The position numbers and the translations under genes were made by a program. A DNA stretch of 64,000 nucleotides from Bisporella sp. PMI_857 (lineage: Eukaryota > Ascomycota > Leotiomycetes > Helotiales > Helotiaceae): positions 620,001 to 684,000 of the forward strand of contig JAJSPD010000012.1 in assembly GCA_021307315.1 (NCBI GenBank), given 5' to 3'. The notes beneath the pieces are model-generated. The model was not told the DNA's origin, made no database searches, and was given only the letters and a program-made list of their open reading frames with translations. Shown here one piece after another: positions 12,195 to 26,000 of this stretch (position 1 is the first letter of the stretch; each line of letters starts with the position of its first letter).

Positions 12195-14459
12195 GTTTAC
12201 TGTCTTCTTTATGCTCAGAAGTGTATATCACCAACTGAACATTCCTTGTGGGAGATTTAGTCGAGTCGGTCAATATTCAGAAACATTGAGGGTGCGGCCG
12301 CGTACGCTACTCCCAGCATATACTAGCGTGTCCAACAGGGAACATGATTGGCTTTCGCACTTTTTGTCCCTGAATGGCTAAGTCAGGTACCAGTACCTAG
12401 GCTATTGTTGCCCAAGGTGAAGAAAGCATGTGCATATATTCAATATCAAATTGAAGACCATGCAAGAGTGTTAATATTCTTACCAAAGACATGAGACAAC
12501 TTTGAAGATTTTGAGGCCGATATACGCCGGCATACTAATTCCTTCTCTTTCAATAAGATGGGTACGGAAATGTTGGCATAGCGTACACAGGGGCAACTGC
12601 AGACAAGCATCCCAACAATTCATGACCACGTTGTAAAATGATCCGCAGACTTCTGCGTCTTTGAATCATTGTTTTTCCGTTCGAAAAAGCTAATAAATAC
12701 TCTCCAGCTTCCTTGGAATTCCTCACCAACACAGCCCCAAGCTTTATTGAATATTCATCCAGAGAGATGCCTCTTTCACTACAGACAGGTGAGCAACGTG
12801 GAGACATATGTGTCCGTCTAGAAGATGTCGTAGAGTGTGGAGACTTTATTTCCATATAAGATAACATTTCTAAAAGACATGGCAATGCTCGCAGTGCTCA
12901 CTCACTATTTAGACCTCCACCGATGGATAATTATGCTCGCATTTCGTCTAGGATGTAGTCGAGGTATCTAAATATACCATATCTAAGTACGAAATATATG
13001 AGACAACAAGGAATTCCTACATCCTAACAGTATATATATTAGCCGAGTCATGTTTGAAAGTAGTGATAGGTCTCTTAGGGGTTTCAGCTTCGACTGTCCA
13101 TTCTTGTGCCAAAATTTCACTTGCCATGTCATCCTGTATATTTGATCAAGGTTCAAGTAGCTTTTAAAGGTATTAGGATTCAAGCGGCTCTAAAAAGCTT
13201 CCAGGAGCCTGATTAACAATATTAATGCACCAAATAATTGCCAGCAATAATAACGGGGCCAGAAGAATCTAATCGTAGGAAATATTAGACCAGCGTTTAA
13301 CTTTAGCAAACGGCGCCGTGATAAACTTGCCCTCAGGAGCATATCACAACCAGTTTAGGCAACTAAAAGCTATGCATCTCGCCATAGCAGATTATCTGGT
13401 ACGCTTACTAATACACACTCAAAGTCGTCCTTGCCATTACCCTCCAACGCGAACTGTCCCATTCACCGCCCCAGAAACACAGCCAAAAAAACAACGCAAA
13501 TTTCATTACAGGAGAGCAAAAGGCAGCCCCATAGGGGCCACTTGTCGGGCTTTAGGGTTTCCCCTCTTCTCCCTGACCTTATGATTGCATAGCAAGCATG
13601 ATGAGACTGTATTATCAGTGCACGTTGACTATCGCATAACCAGGCGTTTAGGTCGTTGATAGGGTTAATGGCGTTCATGATCGTCCTCCTCGACTCCATA
13701 TCACTGCCTCCTCCATGACCTTAGTGACGCTCGCTACGCCAAATGCCACAACTTTGATCTTCCAGACAGGGCTCTGGGTGGCGTGTTTGTTTGTTTGATT
13801 TGTGTTTGGGGTTTGCTTATTGAATTTCTTATACTTGAAGATATATTTTTGGAGAGTTTTGAGACTTCTCATTGGCTGGAGAGCAGATCCCAGCCAAGCC
13901 ATAGGCGATGGAGAGGACGGAGCGAACTCCTGAACACGAAATGCCCCAAAAAAAAGTCTTCGAGTTCGGGAGACTTGGGAGAAGTTCTCTTAGTAGCAAT
14001 AAGAGTATATCCACAGTCTACCTTCGTCAGATAATGGTTGTCAGCTAAGAGACTAAAAGAGTACTCTATAGTTCCCACATATATATGCAGTCGCTGTATA
14101 CTCTCAATTCATGTTTCCATAAAACGTACCTTGTGGAACTCCTCTACTTACTGTGTCTCTAAGAGGAGCTTCTCCATAATAGCACCATAGTCTCTTCCTC
14201 GGCCAGATAGTGGATTTAGGCCATTATAGCCTCTCATATATAGCCTCGACGCAGTTTCATTTAGATACGCTACCACTATAGCAGACACCAAGATTTGGAG
14301 GAAAACATTGTTGGTTATATAACTTCACGATGAACAGCGCCGAGATAAACCCACTAATTGCCTATATGAAGTATAGTACAGACTTCGCATTATAATGAAT
14401 AATAATACAAAAAGTACCTACCCATCCAATCAAGATGATCCAGACCAATTCGCCAACCT
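12195..14459. other. Long intergenic region without clear genes
   Basis: About 2.3 kb between the start of the methyltransferase and the 3' end of the multicopper oxidase, both on the minus strand. Open frames are all under 120 codons, on both strands, and look random. No tandem repeat, transposon terminus or tRNA-like box was seen. It should contain the methyltransferase promoter (nearest 12195) and the oxidase 3' UTR (nearest 14459). Confidence 0.5.
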
Positions 14460-16874
14460 TTACAACCCAGAATCATGCTTCTGATAGAATGGGCCTGCAT
14501 CAATATATGATTGCCATGAGTCGCAAGTGTTCTTGAAATCAGAACCAATTCTTAAGGTACTCAGGATCTCAGACTCGCGCTCCAAGAACTGGAGTGAGAG
14601 ACCACCTCCAACATGCCAACCGATGTGGCAATGGAATAGCCACGCACCGGGGTTATCGGTTTTGAAGGCAATCGCTGTCCAACCGTTCTCAATGAGCATA
14701 GCCGTGTCTCGGCGCGTAGGGTTGTTAAAGTTGAGTTCTACGGTATTGTTCTCGGCACTGAAGATTCCAGGACCTTGACCAAGGAGAGAGAAGTCATGGC
14801 CGTGGAGGTGCATTCTATGTTTACCTATTAGTTTCACCATTGCCTTTGATACAGAGATGACTTACGGATGTGCAATCTGAAATTGGTTCTGAACGATCCA
14901 GTAGGTCCATGCATTGACAGAATTGAGCTTAATCACATTCTCGGCTGGCGTGAAGTCCGATATCCCATTTTGAAGCTTAAGGAGTGTTGGGTCTTCCCAT
15001 GAAATGTCGATGGCAACGCCATCAAGAGACCAGACAAACACTGGCTCAGCATTATAAGATGCAATAGCCTTGCTTGGTCTTCCCACCGCAAGAGTGTTTT
15101 CAGCAGCAACACTGAAACCTGGTTGATCAACTGGATACGAAACTATGGGAACGAGATCAGTGGCGGGGATGTCGTGACACTCAGCTGCGTAAGTTCTTGG
15201 AGACGATACTGGAAGACCAGCTGGGGCACCTTCATAAGAGATGATTCCGTTTGCATTCTTAAAACCTGTGTTGTCGTTCACTCCGCATTGTTGCGAGTTG
15301 ACAGCTCGGAACCAGTAATTATTAACATCTGCATTAGCTTTCACAATGACATCGTATCGTTGGCCAACCCCGATTGGAATGACATCTGTCTCAAAAGGCT
15401 CAAGGGGAGAAAAATCGGCTGCGATGACGGTGAAATTGTGACCATCTGGATCAATGTTAAAATATTGGCATATGCTCCGAGACCTGACCTGAACTCACCC
15501 AAACCGATCTTAAAATGGTTGTCTGTTGATCCATTAATCAATCTCAGTAAATACTTCTTTCCCTTTTGGAACTTCAGAGTAAGTCGACTCCCTGTACTTG
15601 ATCCATTTTTTGAGTCGACAGCAGTGTTTATTCCATTGAGAAGGTAATTGTTTGCCTTTGGTGGGCCAACGTGTTGAGCATAGTGCTCCGTTTCGAATAC
15701 AGTCTTGTGATACCTGATCGAGAGTTAATGACAGCTTTCCTCTGGAAAATGGGTAGATACCAGTCTTGAACAAGAATGGGCCCAAGATCCTCATCGTAAT
15801 CTGCACTTGCAGGGCCGTGGATGACAATGGGTCCGACCGTTCCATCGCCGTATTGACTCGAAAAGTGACTGTGATACCTATTTCACTGTTAGGTACGTTA
15901 CACTCTAATATCTCGGAATACTAACCAAGATGTTCCATAGGTAGTGGCCACAAATTCATATGTTTTCGATTGTCCTGGGGCAAGGGGGCATTCTGTTATT
16001 CCATTCGTCCCGTCTTGATCATTGGTATTTAGTTGCCTGAAACCGTGCCAATGTACTGATGTGCTATAGAATATTCAGTGATCAAGATAGAAGGTTACGA
16101 GAGGAAAGCATACCCATTGTTTAAAAGATTGTTCTTGACGTGGACGCGGATTGTGTCGCCCCAATCTGAGAAGAGAAATCAGCGAGAACGCGGCAAGCTG
16201 TCGTTTAGTCGTCAACTTACTTGCTGTGATCAGAGGTCCAGGAATTGTGCCATTGAATGTTATCACTTGTCTTTCAAATCCATCAGGTGCCAAAGTTCCG
16301 TTTTCAACTGTGAGCCAGTACTATGGGAGTAATAATCAGCATACTTTCAAGCTGTAAGCATTTTCGTTCAACATACTTCAACGACCGCTCCCGTATGTGG
16401 CCACTCTTTTTTGCAGTCAGTATCGATAGTGTAATTACTCTTCCAACATGCGCGCTCGCGTGGCCCGTTTTGGCAATCCACAGTAGGCTTTGGGCGAATA
16501 GATGACACTCTGGTTGACACTGGAGGACTGCCGTGGTGTATGTAAGTGGTAAAAGCTGCTGTTTTCGCACCTGATCCCGTAACTGAAGGCTTAATCTCTG
16601 TCTGGTACCAGACATTTGCGTCTGATCCTGAATCAAGAGATGATGTTGAAATTGGCGCATATTCAGTTACGAATATTGTTATAATGCCACAATCTTTGTC
16701 AGTGACGGTTTCATATACGATATCTTTATCCAAACCGAACTCGTAATCTTCTGTAGGGTGACGATGATCTTCCAGATTTGCGTTAACTTCATGGTATTTT
16801 CGGTAATTAGGCGTGGCGATTGCTGCAGTTAGAGAAAGCAAGGCAGGAAGCAAAAAGATCTGTTTGCATATCAT
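14460..16874 (-). CDS. Secreted laccase-like multicopper oxidase
   Basis: Predicted 684-aa secreted enzyme oxidising phenols or similar substrates while reducing oxygen to water. Eight exons: 16874-16377, 16320-16221, 16165-16114, 16063-15926, 15877-15761, 15713-15499, 15445-14866 and 14814-14460; introns are 47-56 nt and all keep frame. The start gives a signal peptide ([18 protein letters not shown]). All four copper-ligand blocks are present: HWHG (H221, H223), WYHSH (H265, H267), HPMHLHGH (from H566) and HCHIGWH (about 628-634). The Pro of HPMH is split by the last intron. About 145 residues between the signal peptide and the first cupredoxin domain (ending VVEYWLTV) are Ser/Thr-rich, with several Cys in their last third, and are longer than in most laccases. 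The family is secure; 'laccase' versus another multicopper oxidase is not. Confidence 0.92.
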
Positions 16875-18020
16875 ATTGTCCAAAGCGTTAATATGAGCAT
16901 AAATATATATAGACAATGATATACTTCTCACAGAAAAAGCGCAAAAAGAGTGTACTTCGTTGTATCACCGAGGAAAAGAAAATCTAAGAACAAGTTATAA
17001 GTGCAAAACAGAAATTGGGGTTGGTGGAGGAAGCTACTTATATCTCAGACAAGATAAACCGGCGACATCCCCAGAGCGCCCAGTAGCTCCCCATAAATTG
17101 GTATCTAAGACTATCGTCTCGGAAATGGAACTGCCATCAAAGCCCATTATTGAATGAGAAGACCTCTACCACGCCACTATGCCATGCCCTTCTGAAAAGG
17201 ATATTGGGCCACGCATTTGCCATGACGCCATAACGAGCCTTATTGCTCGGCACATGACCTTAATTGACATTTCGTGTCAGGGACTATGGTGCTCAGGCTC
17301 TACATGCCCTCTAGATACAACAATCTATATGCAAGGTGTAGCTCCAATCTCGCTGACAGATTGACATGAGCCACAAGCGAAGACAATGTAAGGTGCATTA
17401 GGCAAACTTTCGTAAAAGTAGAAATGAATTAACTACGATGAAGATAGCGAACTGATACGAGCGAAGAAGAAGCCTTCGTGGATAACAGACACTTCTAGGG
17501 CAAATCACATAGTGCTGTTAATATTATTGCGCCGACAAGGAAGTTTTTGCTCTTGGCAGTAGCAGCATCGCGAGATGGCTTAGCTAACTGTGCCATAAAA
17601 TAAATTCACAGATGTTTGTGAGACTTGAACTTTAACTTTTCTTATTTATCATGCGGTTCTGACATATCATATTGAGCAACCATACATAGTCGAGTTGAAT
17701 TTCTAACCCTTGCCGCAGGGGGTCCACGCAAGCGTGTGGCGTTAGCTACACAGCTTTAGTGGAGGCAAGGCTCTTGCTATAATTGGGGCACTGTCTTCAT
17801 AGGCAGGCTCAGATTGGTGTTCTCCATTCAAAAGTCCTTGTCAATTTCACCTCAGCTCGTTTCTGAATAGTGGGGTTTAGTTAGCAATGCCCTCTTTCAA
17901 GTCCACCGCTTAAGGGATACTGAAAACTCTGATAACCACATACTCGGAGGATCGACCTGAGCATCTCTAATGAGAACTGGTTCCAGCGGCATGATGTTGT
18001 GTACCTAGCGGCCTCCAACA
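16875..18020. other. Upstream region of the multicopper oxidase
   Basis: About 1.1 kb of non-coding DNA between the oxidase start and the 3' end of the next minus-strand gene. The oxidase promoter should lie near 16875. Short frames at 16960-17157 and 17179-17364 show no coding character. Confidence 0.5.
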
Positions 18021-19709
18021 TTATTCGTTATTCATAGTTTCTTCATCCTTGTCTTTGTTCATAAACCATCGACTGCCCTCAATGAATGCTACCCAGTGCG
18101 CTCCAATAACAATCGTTTGCAATGTAAAAGTTCCAAATAGGTTGCCGGCAGCCGGAATCAGGCTGCGGAAATTAAAGGCTTCATACAACTCTAATGTATC
18201 CAGGCCAGCACTATCTTGATATGCCCTAGCCACAATTCTTATCATCATCGCTTCAATAGGCGCGGCTATCATTCCCGCCACGATATCTCTTAAACCTTCT
18301 GAGGCAAGAATGGTAGGAAGCATTGTCATTCCGGTAACTCTGTACTTAGTCTCTTTCGATTTTGGAGATTCATTAGCGCTTCGCAATTCTGCGGACCACG
18401 TCCCACCGGAAGTCCCAACGTTTTCGCTTGGCTCGACATCAAAACTAATCAAAGTTGGCTGTTGGGTCTCCTCATCCTCAGCATCACTGTTCTCGCTAAA
18501 GGATGCTGAAGTCAAAGGTTGTGTCGAAGGCTGCCCTGACAGTATACTGCGCTGAAATTCAGGATCAGCTGGTCTTGTGACTGGGTGACCTTCCAGACGA
18601 CGAAGTGTTTCCGCGTCTTCTAAGCGCCTGGGTGTATCGGGATACACCTCAGTTCCACTTCTATCAGGTCTACCAGGCTCGTGGAAAGCATTGGGGAAGA
18701 TGTTCTCATAAACTGTGCCCTCACCCATAGGCCGAGGAAGCAACTGGTAAATTGGTCGACGAATAAGGGTTGAGATGATTACCTTGGATTGGCTGTAGAG
18801 ATATATTGCAAGTATAGGAGATGCGGATCTCAGTAAAGCGAGTCCAAATGTCATAAGCGAAGTCTTATTAAGTTGAGGAAGCGTTGGAAACTGTAGGGGC
18901 GAACTTTGTGAAAAAGGGATCAAGGAGGCCGCGCTTGGTAAGTACCGGTTCCCTTGAAATATATGCACCTGTTGAAGTGTTGCAAATAGGCGGTAATGCA
19001 AGACCATATGCCCAAATCCAGTTTTGATCCTGAATAGTCATTATTATAAAGTATCATGAGAGAGAACCAGACTTACGTTAACGCGACCATCCTTTTGAGC
19101 CACAACTCTTGTGTAGTAAGGTCTTTGTGGTCGTAGACTTGATCAAATATTGTTGAAATCAGAAAACCAGCATAATCAGAAAAATGGAGGGTTATGACTG
19201 CAGGGAGTCCTCTAAAGAGTAGAGTGGTAGTAGGATTCTCAGTCACTTCTTGTTTTAAGATGCTAAGAATCCCTCTTTCGGCATATGGCTTGTACAACTA
19301 GGAGAGTGGTTAGACATGATGCTACGAAGACAATTTTTATCAAACTTACCAATATCCGTCTTCGAAGACCTAGAACGCCCCATACACCTCCGATCAATGA
19401 CAACCTACCGAGTTCTAACAATTTCAGACCCATGTATGTCTCCTCAAGTTTTTCTTGCGTCTCCTTCAGTGCTTTTCGTTTGGCCAATCTATGATCCTCA
19501 ACAATGCCAGTTACTTCCATAACTTCGTTGGCTGCTCGGACTTGAGCTCGTTCTCTTCGTTTTGTTTCTGGATTTCTCGGGTGGCCACGGTAGTTATATC
19601 GTTGTTGCTGAATTCCGTCCTCATCTTGGACATCATAAGTTTGGATAACCTCGTCTTCGTAAGGGCTCCGGCCAAGAGCCCAAGTTACAAGGCTCTCAAA
19701 GCGACCCAT
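18021..19709 (-). CDS. Uncharacterised multi-pass membrane protein
   Basis: Predicted 529 aa from exons 19709-19350, 19297-19077 and 19029-18021 (introns of 52 and 47 nt, in frame). I do not recognise a named family. Residues 1-100 are hydrophilic and highly charged, with a likely coiled coil (about 75-100, KALKETQEKLEETY). Hydrophobic stretches follow near 100-118 (LSLIGGVWGVLGL), 140-175 (around FRGLPAVITLHF), 235-260 (MTFGLALLRSASPILAIYLY) and in the C-terminal third (LRDIVAGMIAAPIEAMM and LQTIVIGAHWVAFI). An acidic, probably disordered loop (about 290-420) separates the halves. It has no signal peptide. It is head to head with UTP13 across 325 bp. Organelle and function cannot be told from sequence. 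Confidence 0.75.
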
Positions 19710-20034
19710 GAGAAGGTCAGTCTATATGTTTCACGGGTTTATCACATATCATGACTCAAAACCGTGTCAAAGATTATGGAGGCAACGAGAGGAACCAGCT
19801 CTGTGTCACTAATATAAGAAGGCTATTGCAAATGCTAAACGAGATGGGGGAAGCTGGGGCCTGTCATGCCAGCTCGAGGCAAAGCTTGGAGACATGCTTG
19901 GCACACTAAGATAAGATCAGAATGGACCCATATTTCTTATCGGCTTCATTTTTTTAAATTCATTGATGCAAAAAGGCACTGCACTTGCCCATCAAGCATT
20001 GCGAATCGCTTTTCAGGTTGGCGAGTCCAATATA
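19710..20034. promoter_or_regulatory. Shared divergent promoter region
   Basis: Only 325 bp separate the divergent starts of the membrane protein (-) and UTP13 (+), so both promoters must lie here. I infer a bidirectional promoter from the geometry; no specific factor site is claimed. Confidence 0.5.
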
Positions 20035-23000
20035 ATGGCAAACAAGGCCCCCTATCAGACTACCTTCGAGCCAGAGCATACTATCCAACCAATTTTCACT
20101 GGTGGCAGTGTTGCGTTAGATCGAACTGGCGGGATTTTGGCGACAACTCTTGGGGAAGATGCATTACTTACAGACCTCAACACTGGCAGAGAACTTGCAA
20201 GAATAGAAGGAGTTAGTATTTTCACTGCGCCTCTCGGGATTGCTGCTAACCTACTAAAAAGGATGGCGAGGCCATATCGACTTTAACTTGTAGGTTTCGG
20301 TACCAGACAACCCCACCACGGCCAAGCTGATCTGGAATAGTAACCCCTTCTGCCTCCCACCTCATAATATGCTCAAGGTCGCTGTCGATGAGGATATACT
20401 CAATTCGGCCTTCCCTCAGTTCTACTTCCGCTCTAAAATGTGATTTACTTAGAACACTCAAGCCTCATACCACACCCGTGGTTGTTCTGGCTGTGGACCA
20501 ATCAAGCACCTTATTGGCAACTGGAGCTGCGGATGGTGTCGTACATATATGGGACATATCAGGGGGCTATGTTACTCATACATTCCGGGGACCTAATGTT
20601 CTTGTTTCGGCGCTGCACTTCTTTGAGCTTGCTGCTAGTAAGCGGGTTGAACAAGGTGGAATATCAGCGCGCAACCAAAGAAAGGGCAACAGGAAAAGTA
20701 CTACCGAAGACGATTCAAATGAAACCACCAGGGGATATAGATTAGCGTCTGGAAGTCAAGACGGAAAAATCCGAGTCTATGATCTTTATAAAAGAAATCT
20801 GGCTTCGGTTCTTGATTCTCATGTATCAGACGTCAGAGCTATAGATTACTCGGCGGAAGAAAATTCATTGTTGACTGGCAGCCGAGACAAGACAATCATG
20901 TGGTGGGACACCAATACTTGGAAGATCAGAAAAGTTGTGCCGGTGCTAGAAGAAGTGGAGGCTGCGGGCTTTCTTGATTCAGGAAGACTCGCATTTACTG
21001 GGGGCATCAATGGCAATATTCGGATCTGGCAGTCAGATAATGGGAGAGAGCTCACAGAGCCACAGGAACCGAAAGGGGAAGCTTCAGCCATTGTCAGCGC
21101 CATATACTTTCCAGAGCTTCCCTACATCATGTCCATCCAGCAAGACCATACCATGATTCTTCATTCTGTATCTGATATCAATATTTCTCAAACGGGAATT
21201 TCTTCTATTCGTCAGCTTCGACGTATATCTGGAACTCATGACGAGATCATTGATTTAGGATATTTATTACCTGATAGGTACGGTTACGATTCCTTAACCT
21301 ATAAACGATCACCGTTCTCGGTATCTTTAATTAGAAGCTAATTCGTGATAATATAGATCACTTCTTGCCTTAGCTACAAACTCCGAGCAGATTAGAATAG
21401 TGTCACTTTCAGAGGACTCTGGAAGCTACTTTGGCGCAGACGTTGCTCAGCTGGAAGGACATGAAGATATTATTATTTGCATAGATATCGATTGGTCGGG
21501 CCATTGGATCGCTACTGGAGCCAAAGACAATAATGCACGGCTATGGCGAGTTGATCCTGAAAACAATTCTTTCAGCTGTCATTCCATCTTCACTGGACAT
21601 GCAGAGTCTATTGGAGCCATTGCCCTGTCTAATACTATTCCTCCTGAGTCCTCGTCAGAATTTAGATTTCCACTTGAAAACCCTCCGAAATTTCTTCTGA
21701 CAGGCTCGCAAGACCTTACCATAAAGAGGTGGGATGTACAACGAGCCTCCGGAAGTCAGAAAGCGGCTCGGGCTCTCTATACCAGAAAGGCACATGATAA
21801 AGACATTAACGCAATTGCAGTCAACTATAATGGTCAGTATTTTGCATCCGCTTCCCAGGACAAGACTGTCAAAATCTGGTCAGTCGAGGAGGGTGAAGTT
21901 CAAGGTGTGCTCAAAGGTCATAGAAGAGGTGTCTGGTCTGTGAAGTTCGCACCGAAGGATACACCTACAATCACTGGTGAAAGTGGGCCGACTTCAGGAA
22001 AAGGGCTAATTCTCACTGGAAGTGGAGATAAGACAATAAAGATATGGAATCTGTCAGACTATAGCTGTGTACGCACATTTGAGGGGCACTCGAACAGCGT
22101 TTTAAAGGTCATTTGGCTCAAGACCCCAAACCCAGAAGAGCGGGGCAGAAAGCACGTTCACATTGCAAGTGCTGGAGGTGATGGATTGGTAAAGGTATGG
22201 GACGCAACCAATGGAGAGTTGGAGACTACGCTCGACAACCATGAGGATCGCGTTTGGGCACTAACACTTCATCCTATCACCAACACAATTGTCTCTGGAA
22301 GTGGTGATTCAACGGTCACATTCTGGAAAGATACGACCATTTTGACGGCGGCAAAGGCCACGGCGGCGGCCACCCAGTTTGTCGAGCAGGAGCAGGAACT
22401 CCAAAATTACATCCGTGCGGGCTCATATAGATCTGCGATTACATTAGCACTACAGCTAAATCACCCCGCTCGTTTGCTATCCCTGTTCACGGCTGTTGTG
22501 ACGGCCAATCCACCAGAACAAGACAGCCTATCGGGCTCAAAGGTATGTTTACCAATGATCAGGAACTCCAGTCTATGTTTATAGAGATCTAATATCATTA
22601 TAGGCCGTTGACGAGGTCCTTGCTACGCTGTCAGATGAGCAGATATACACTCTTCTTCTACGTTTGCGTGATTGGAACACCAATAACCGAACTGCAGTAT
22701 GTTTTATTCCACTTTACAGCTATTCTTTTGCGACTAAAGTATCCGTAATAACAGACATTAAGCTAACTCGTACCATAGACAATAGCACAGAAAATTTTAT
22801 GGGTACTCATGAAGAGCTATCCTGCAAGCCGGCTCTCTAACCTGAAAATCCGACCTACGAAAGGGTCCAAGTCCTTAAAAGAGGTATGAATTCACTTGCC
22901 CTGGCACAACCAGCAACACAACTTTTATGAACAGCATTGACTGAGTGTTTAGGTCCTTGATGCTCTGAAAGTGTATACAGATCGGCATTACAAGCGCATG

Positions 23001-23093
23001 GAGGAGCTTATAGACGACAGCTACCTGATTGAGTACACGTTAGGTGAGATGGAGGGCATGTTCATAGATTCTGGCGTCGAGATGGAAACGTAA
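20035..23093 (+). CDS. UTP13: UTP13-like WD40 protein of the SSU processome
   Basis: Nucleolar WD40 scaffold of the UTP-B subcomplex, bound to U3 snoRNP and needed for 18S pre-rRNA processing (human TBL3). Seven exons: 20035-20211, 20262-20289, 20341-21277, 21357-22542, 22604-22696, 22779-22883 and 22953-23093, giving 888 aa, normal for Utp13. The second exon is only 28 nt and was placed by frame and splice sites. WD40 repeats fill roughly residues 15-660 (for example SGSQDGKIRVYD, TGSRDKTIMWWD, SASQDKTVKIW, TGSGDKTIKIW), consistent with two beta-propellers. The C-terminal Utp13 domain (about 690-888) includes LSDEQIYTLLLRLRDWN and a run ending GVEMET. The start at MANKAPYQTTF was chosen over an upstream in-frame ATG at 19963 because it fits the family's usual N-terminus. 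Confidence 0.93.
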
Positions 23094-26000
23094 TATGTAA
23101 TCTACAACAACATACCACGGCTATATTGCCTACTTATGAGAAATGAAGGCCGCATTTCGCATTTATATCACGTTAAGTGCACAAAGTCCAGGAAATCGAC
23201 TGTAACAACTTCGGTGAAGTGTGAGCACCTTTTCTTGGCTTGGTCCGAGTCCATGGCTTCAATCTCTCACATTTCTGACCGTAGTCAGGTTCTACTCTTT
23301 CCTCCACCGTCGGCTGTTCCTTTGACGTGCTTCAGACTTAACCTAGACATCTTTCTCCTCCTAAGCGCGTTAGCATTCTATTATACAGTAGGAGAGCTAC
23401 CCTACGGAAAGCAACACTACCTGCACAAGACGAATCAACATTTTTGAATCAGTCTAGTTTCCCGATGCTTCTCCAGTGCAGTTGAAGAAATTGACTTTAG
23501 TAGCCCGTCTCCATGACATTGTTAAAATCTTCAAGTGTATCTATCTCTACATATATATTTTGAGATGTCTCATACACGGTATCTCCCAACGTGACTTAAG
23601 TTGACCAGCCAAGGATGTTGACGCGGGTCCTAATTCTAACGTTCTCGTGCAAGATGTTCCCTGTTCCAAGCGCAGATATGAACTAGCTATACTTACCAAC
23701 ATCCCCCATTCCATTGTGACCTATGTGTACGTCAGGATAAAATCTTCTCATGCCACAGGGATACGCTACTCTGACCTCCGCTACATGCCAAAAGACTTCC
23801 CTATGCCACGCAGTCCTACGTCCAGTGCCGCTTCTCGTTCTCGGAATTGGCTGCGAGGTGAAGAATTGGAAGATCGGAGATATGCTTGAGTGAGACTATG
23901 TGGGATATTTGTATGAATTGTGAGTGGTGCTATAGAAACTGCTTCTCTACAGTACTTGCCATTTGTTGCCCCCTCGCTTGCCGTGTGGAGAAGCTGGCGA
24001 GCCGCATTTGCATATACACCAAAGAAGTAAGACCACTCTATAGAAAGCCGAGAGGTCCTATGCTTCGATCCATGCCCTGTGAGATCAGGAAATGTGCTGC
24101 CGCCCTTATCTGTGGCGCCGGTTTGCGTGCACCAACTTGTAGTCCCAGCGGATTAGTGACCCCAGCGCTGGGATGCGAGATAATAACTGGAGGAAAATCT
24201 GCTTCCTCAAATTAGTAGCCCATACTGCTAAAGCAAGAATTGCCAAAGCAGCTACTGTATATAAGGCTCCCTTTTTGAACCACACTAGACCTGTCGCTAA
24301 GGGCAGCCGCAGCTCTATATTCCTTAGTATACTCCTCATAATTTTATGCGAAAGTGGTGTACGGTTCTTGAATGCTGGTATATTGAGCAGCGGCAGCGAG
24401 GAAGAATTTTCCTCCGGTGGTTGGATATGCCATAGTGCTTGTTTTGGTGGTTGAGAGGACGGTATTGAAATAGCAAGTGATGGTACGAATTTGGTTGTAG
24501 ATTCGGGATCGGGTATCAAGCTCAAGAAAGAGCAAAATGACTCCAGCGAGCTAAGTAAGCCTGAGGAAACTGTAAATCTGATGTTCTGTGAGACTACTGC
24601 AAAATTCTTACAATTCTGAAGGATCACGAGTTGCTGGGAAGGTAGCATAGTATGGGGAGACTATTCTGTAAGTTTTGGTTGAGTGTACTAAACTTTGAGA
24701 TACAGGAAGGGTGGCTCATTTATGGAAATTCGAGAGCTATCATCCGAAAGGAAGAAGTGAGACTATTTCATACACGGAACAAAGAAACGCAGTGGCTTGG
24801 TCTGAGTATAACAATCAATCACGTGATATATTTGAACCGTCAAGTACACATATTGTAAGCTCACAAGTGTGGACCAAGTGCTCCTACTATGGCATATTAG
24901 AAAACAGATCTCCCAGTTACATTAGCGGCGTAAGATTGTGAAAGCTATGGGAATGAAGGGTAATAGCCATTGAGGGAAAGCGCGCCGTTTGCAAGAAGCT
25001 TGGCGCAGAGCGTGGGCATGGTTGAGAATTACTGGCATAGTTGTAACAGCAGGAGGTCTAGCAGCATATAGAGCGCGCCATTAGTAGTACGAGCAGACGA
25101 GAGATTAATGCGTATTGGTTGGCGTAAGTTATCTCTTCCATTGACTCCATTGACTCCATTGCTCTTCACATCATCATATCATGTGAATATATTGGCACAA
25201 ACAGTATCGAATGAAATGGCAACTCTGGGGCTAATTCATCACAGCTCGTCTTCAAAAATCTTCACGCTATTGGAACTATGGTCGGCTCCATGTCCAGGAC
25301 ATATATGGGCAAATCACTAGATATTACTACTCAAGTATGACCTCTCCTGAAACTTAGTATAGTCTTCAACGAGTGAGATAATATAGAGGCTGTTGAAGCA
25401 TATATATGAAAAATTATCAATAAGTACGCTACCTGAGGATGGGCAAAGGTCATGAGAAGGAAAGGTAACTAGAAGATGAGTGGTTGACTTTGATTCCTGA
25501 GAGATATACGTTTGAACCTGCATGATATCTTAGTCTTCATCCTTAGGATAATTTAGGAATTCGCAGAATTCATATGAATTAATCTATGCTACAACAAATT
25601 TATTTTCTAGAGTGTGGTGTCCATACAGCCGAGATGTGTTCAATGCTTAACTTAATGTCGTTGCCATTTTCTTTGTTTTTCTTATCGCTTTGATCACTTC
25701 CCCTTCAGTGATTGAGCCAGCTCTGATGATTTGTTGTGTAACTGAATATTTGACATCTGGCAAAGGAGGAAATAGGGAGCTCCCCCTTTGGATTCCTTTT
25801 TGTTGTCATGCCTACTCTGTCACAACAATGAATCAGACACCTCGATCCTCTTAATCCAAATTTATTATGAATCAAGCTACGTAAGGCTGCGCTAGAACCC
25901 GCTTAGGGTACAACAGAACAAACTTGAACGTGCATAGTCACATCACACGCCTCAGTTTCCAGGGCATAATTTCCTTGCAAAGCTGAGATCTGTGAGGATG

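Noticed and set aside
24106..24648. 180-codon minus-strand ORF with a hydrophobic stretch
   Set aside because: No domain, no start context I trust, and other frames in the same place are equally open. No clean exon structure could be found.
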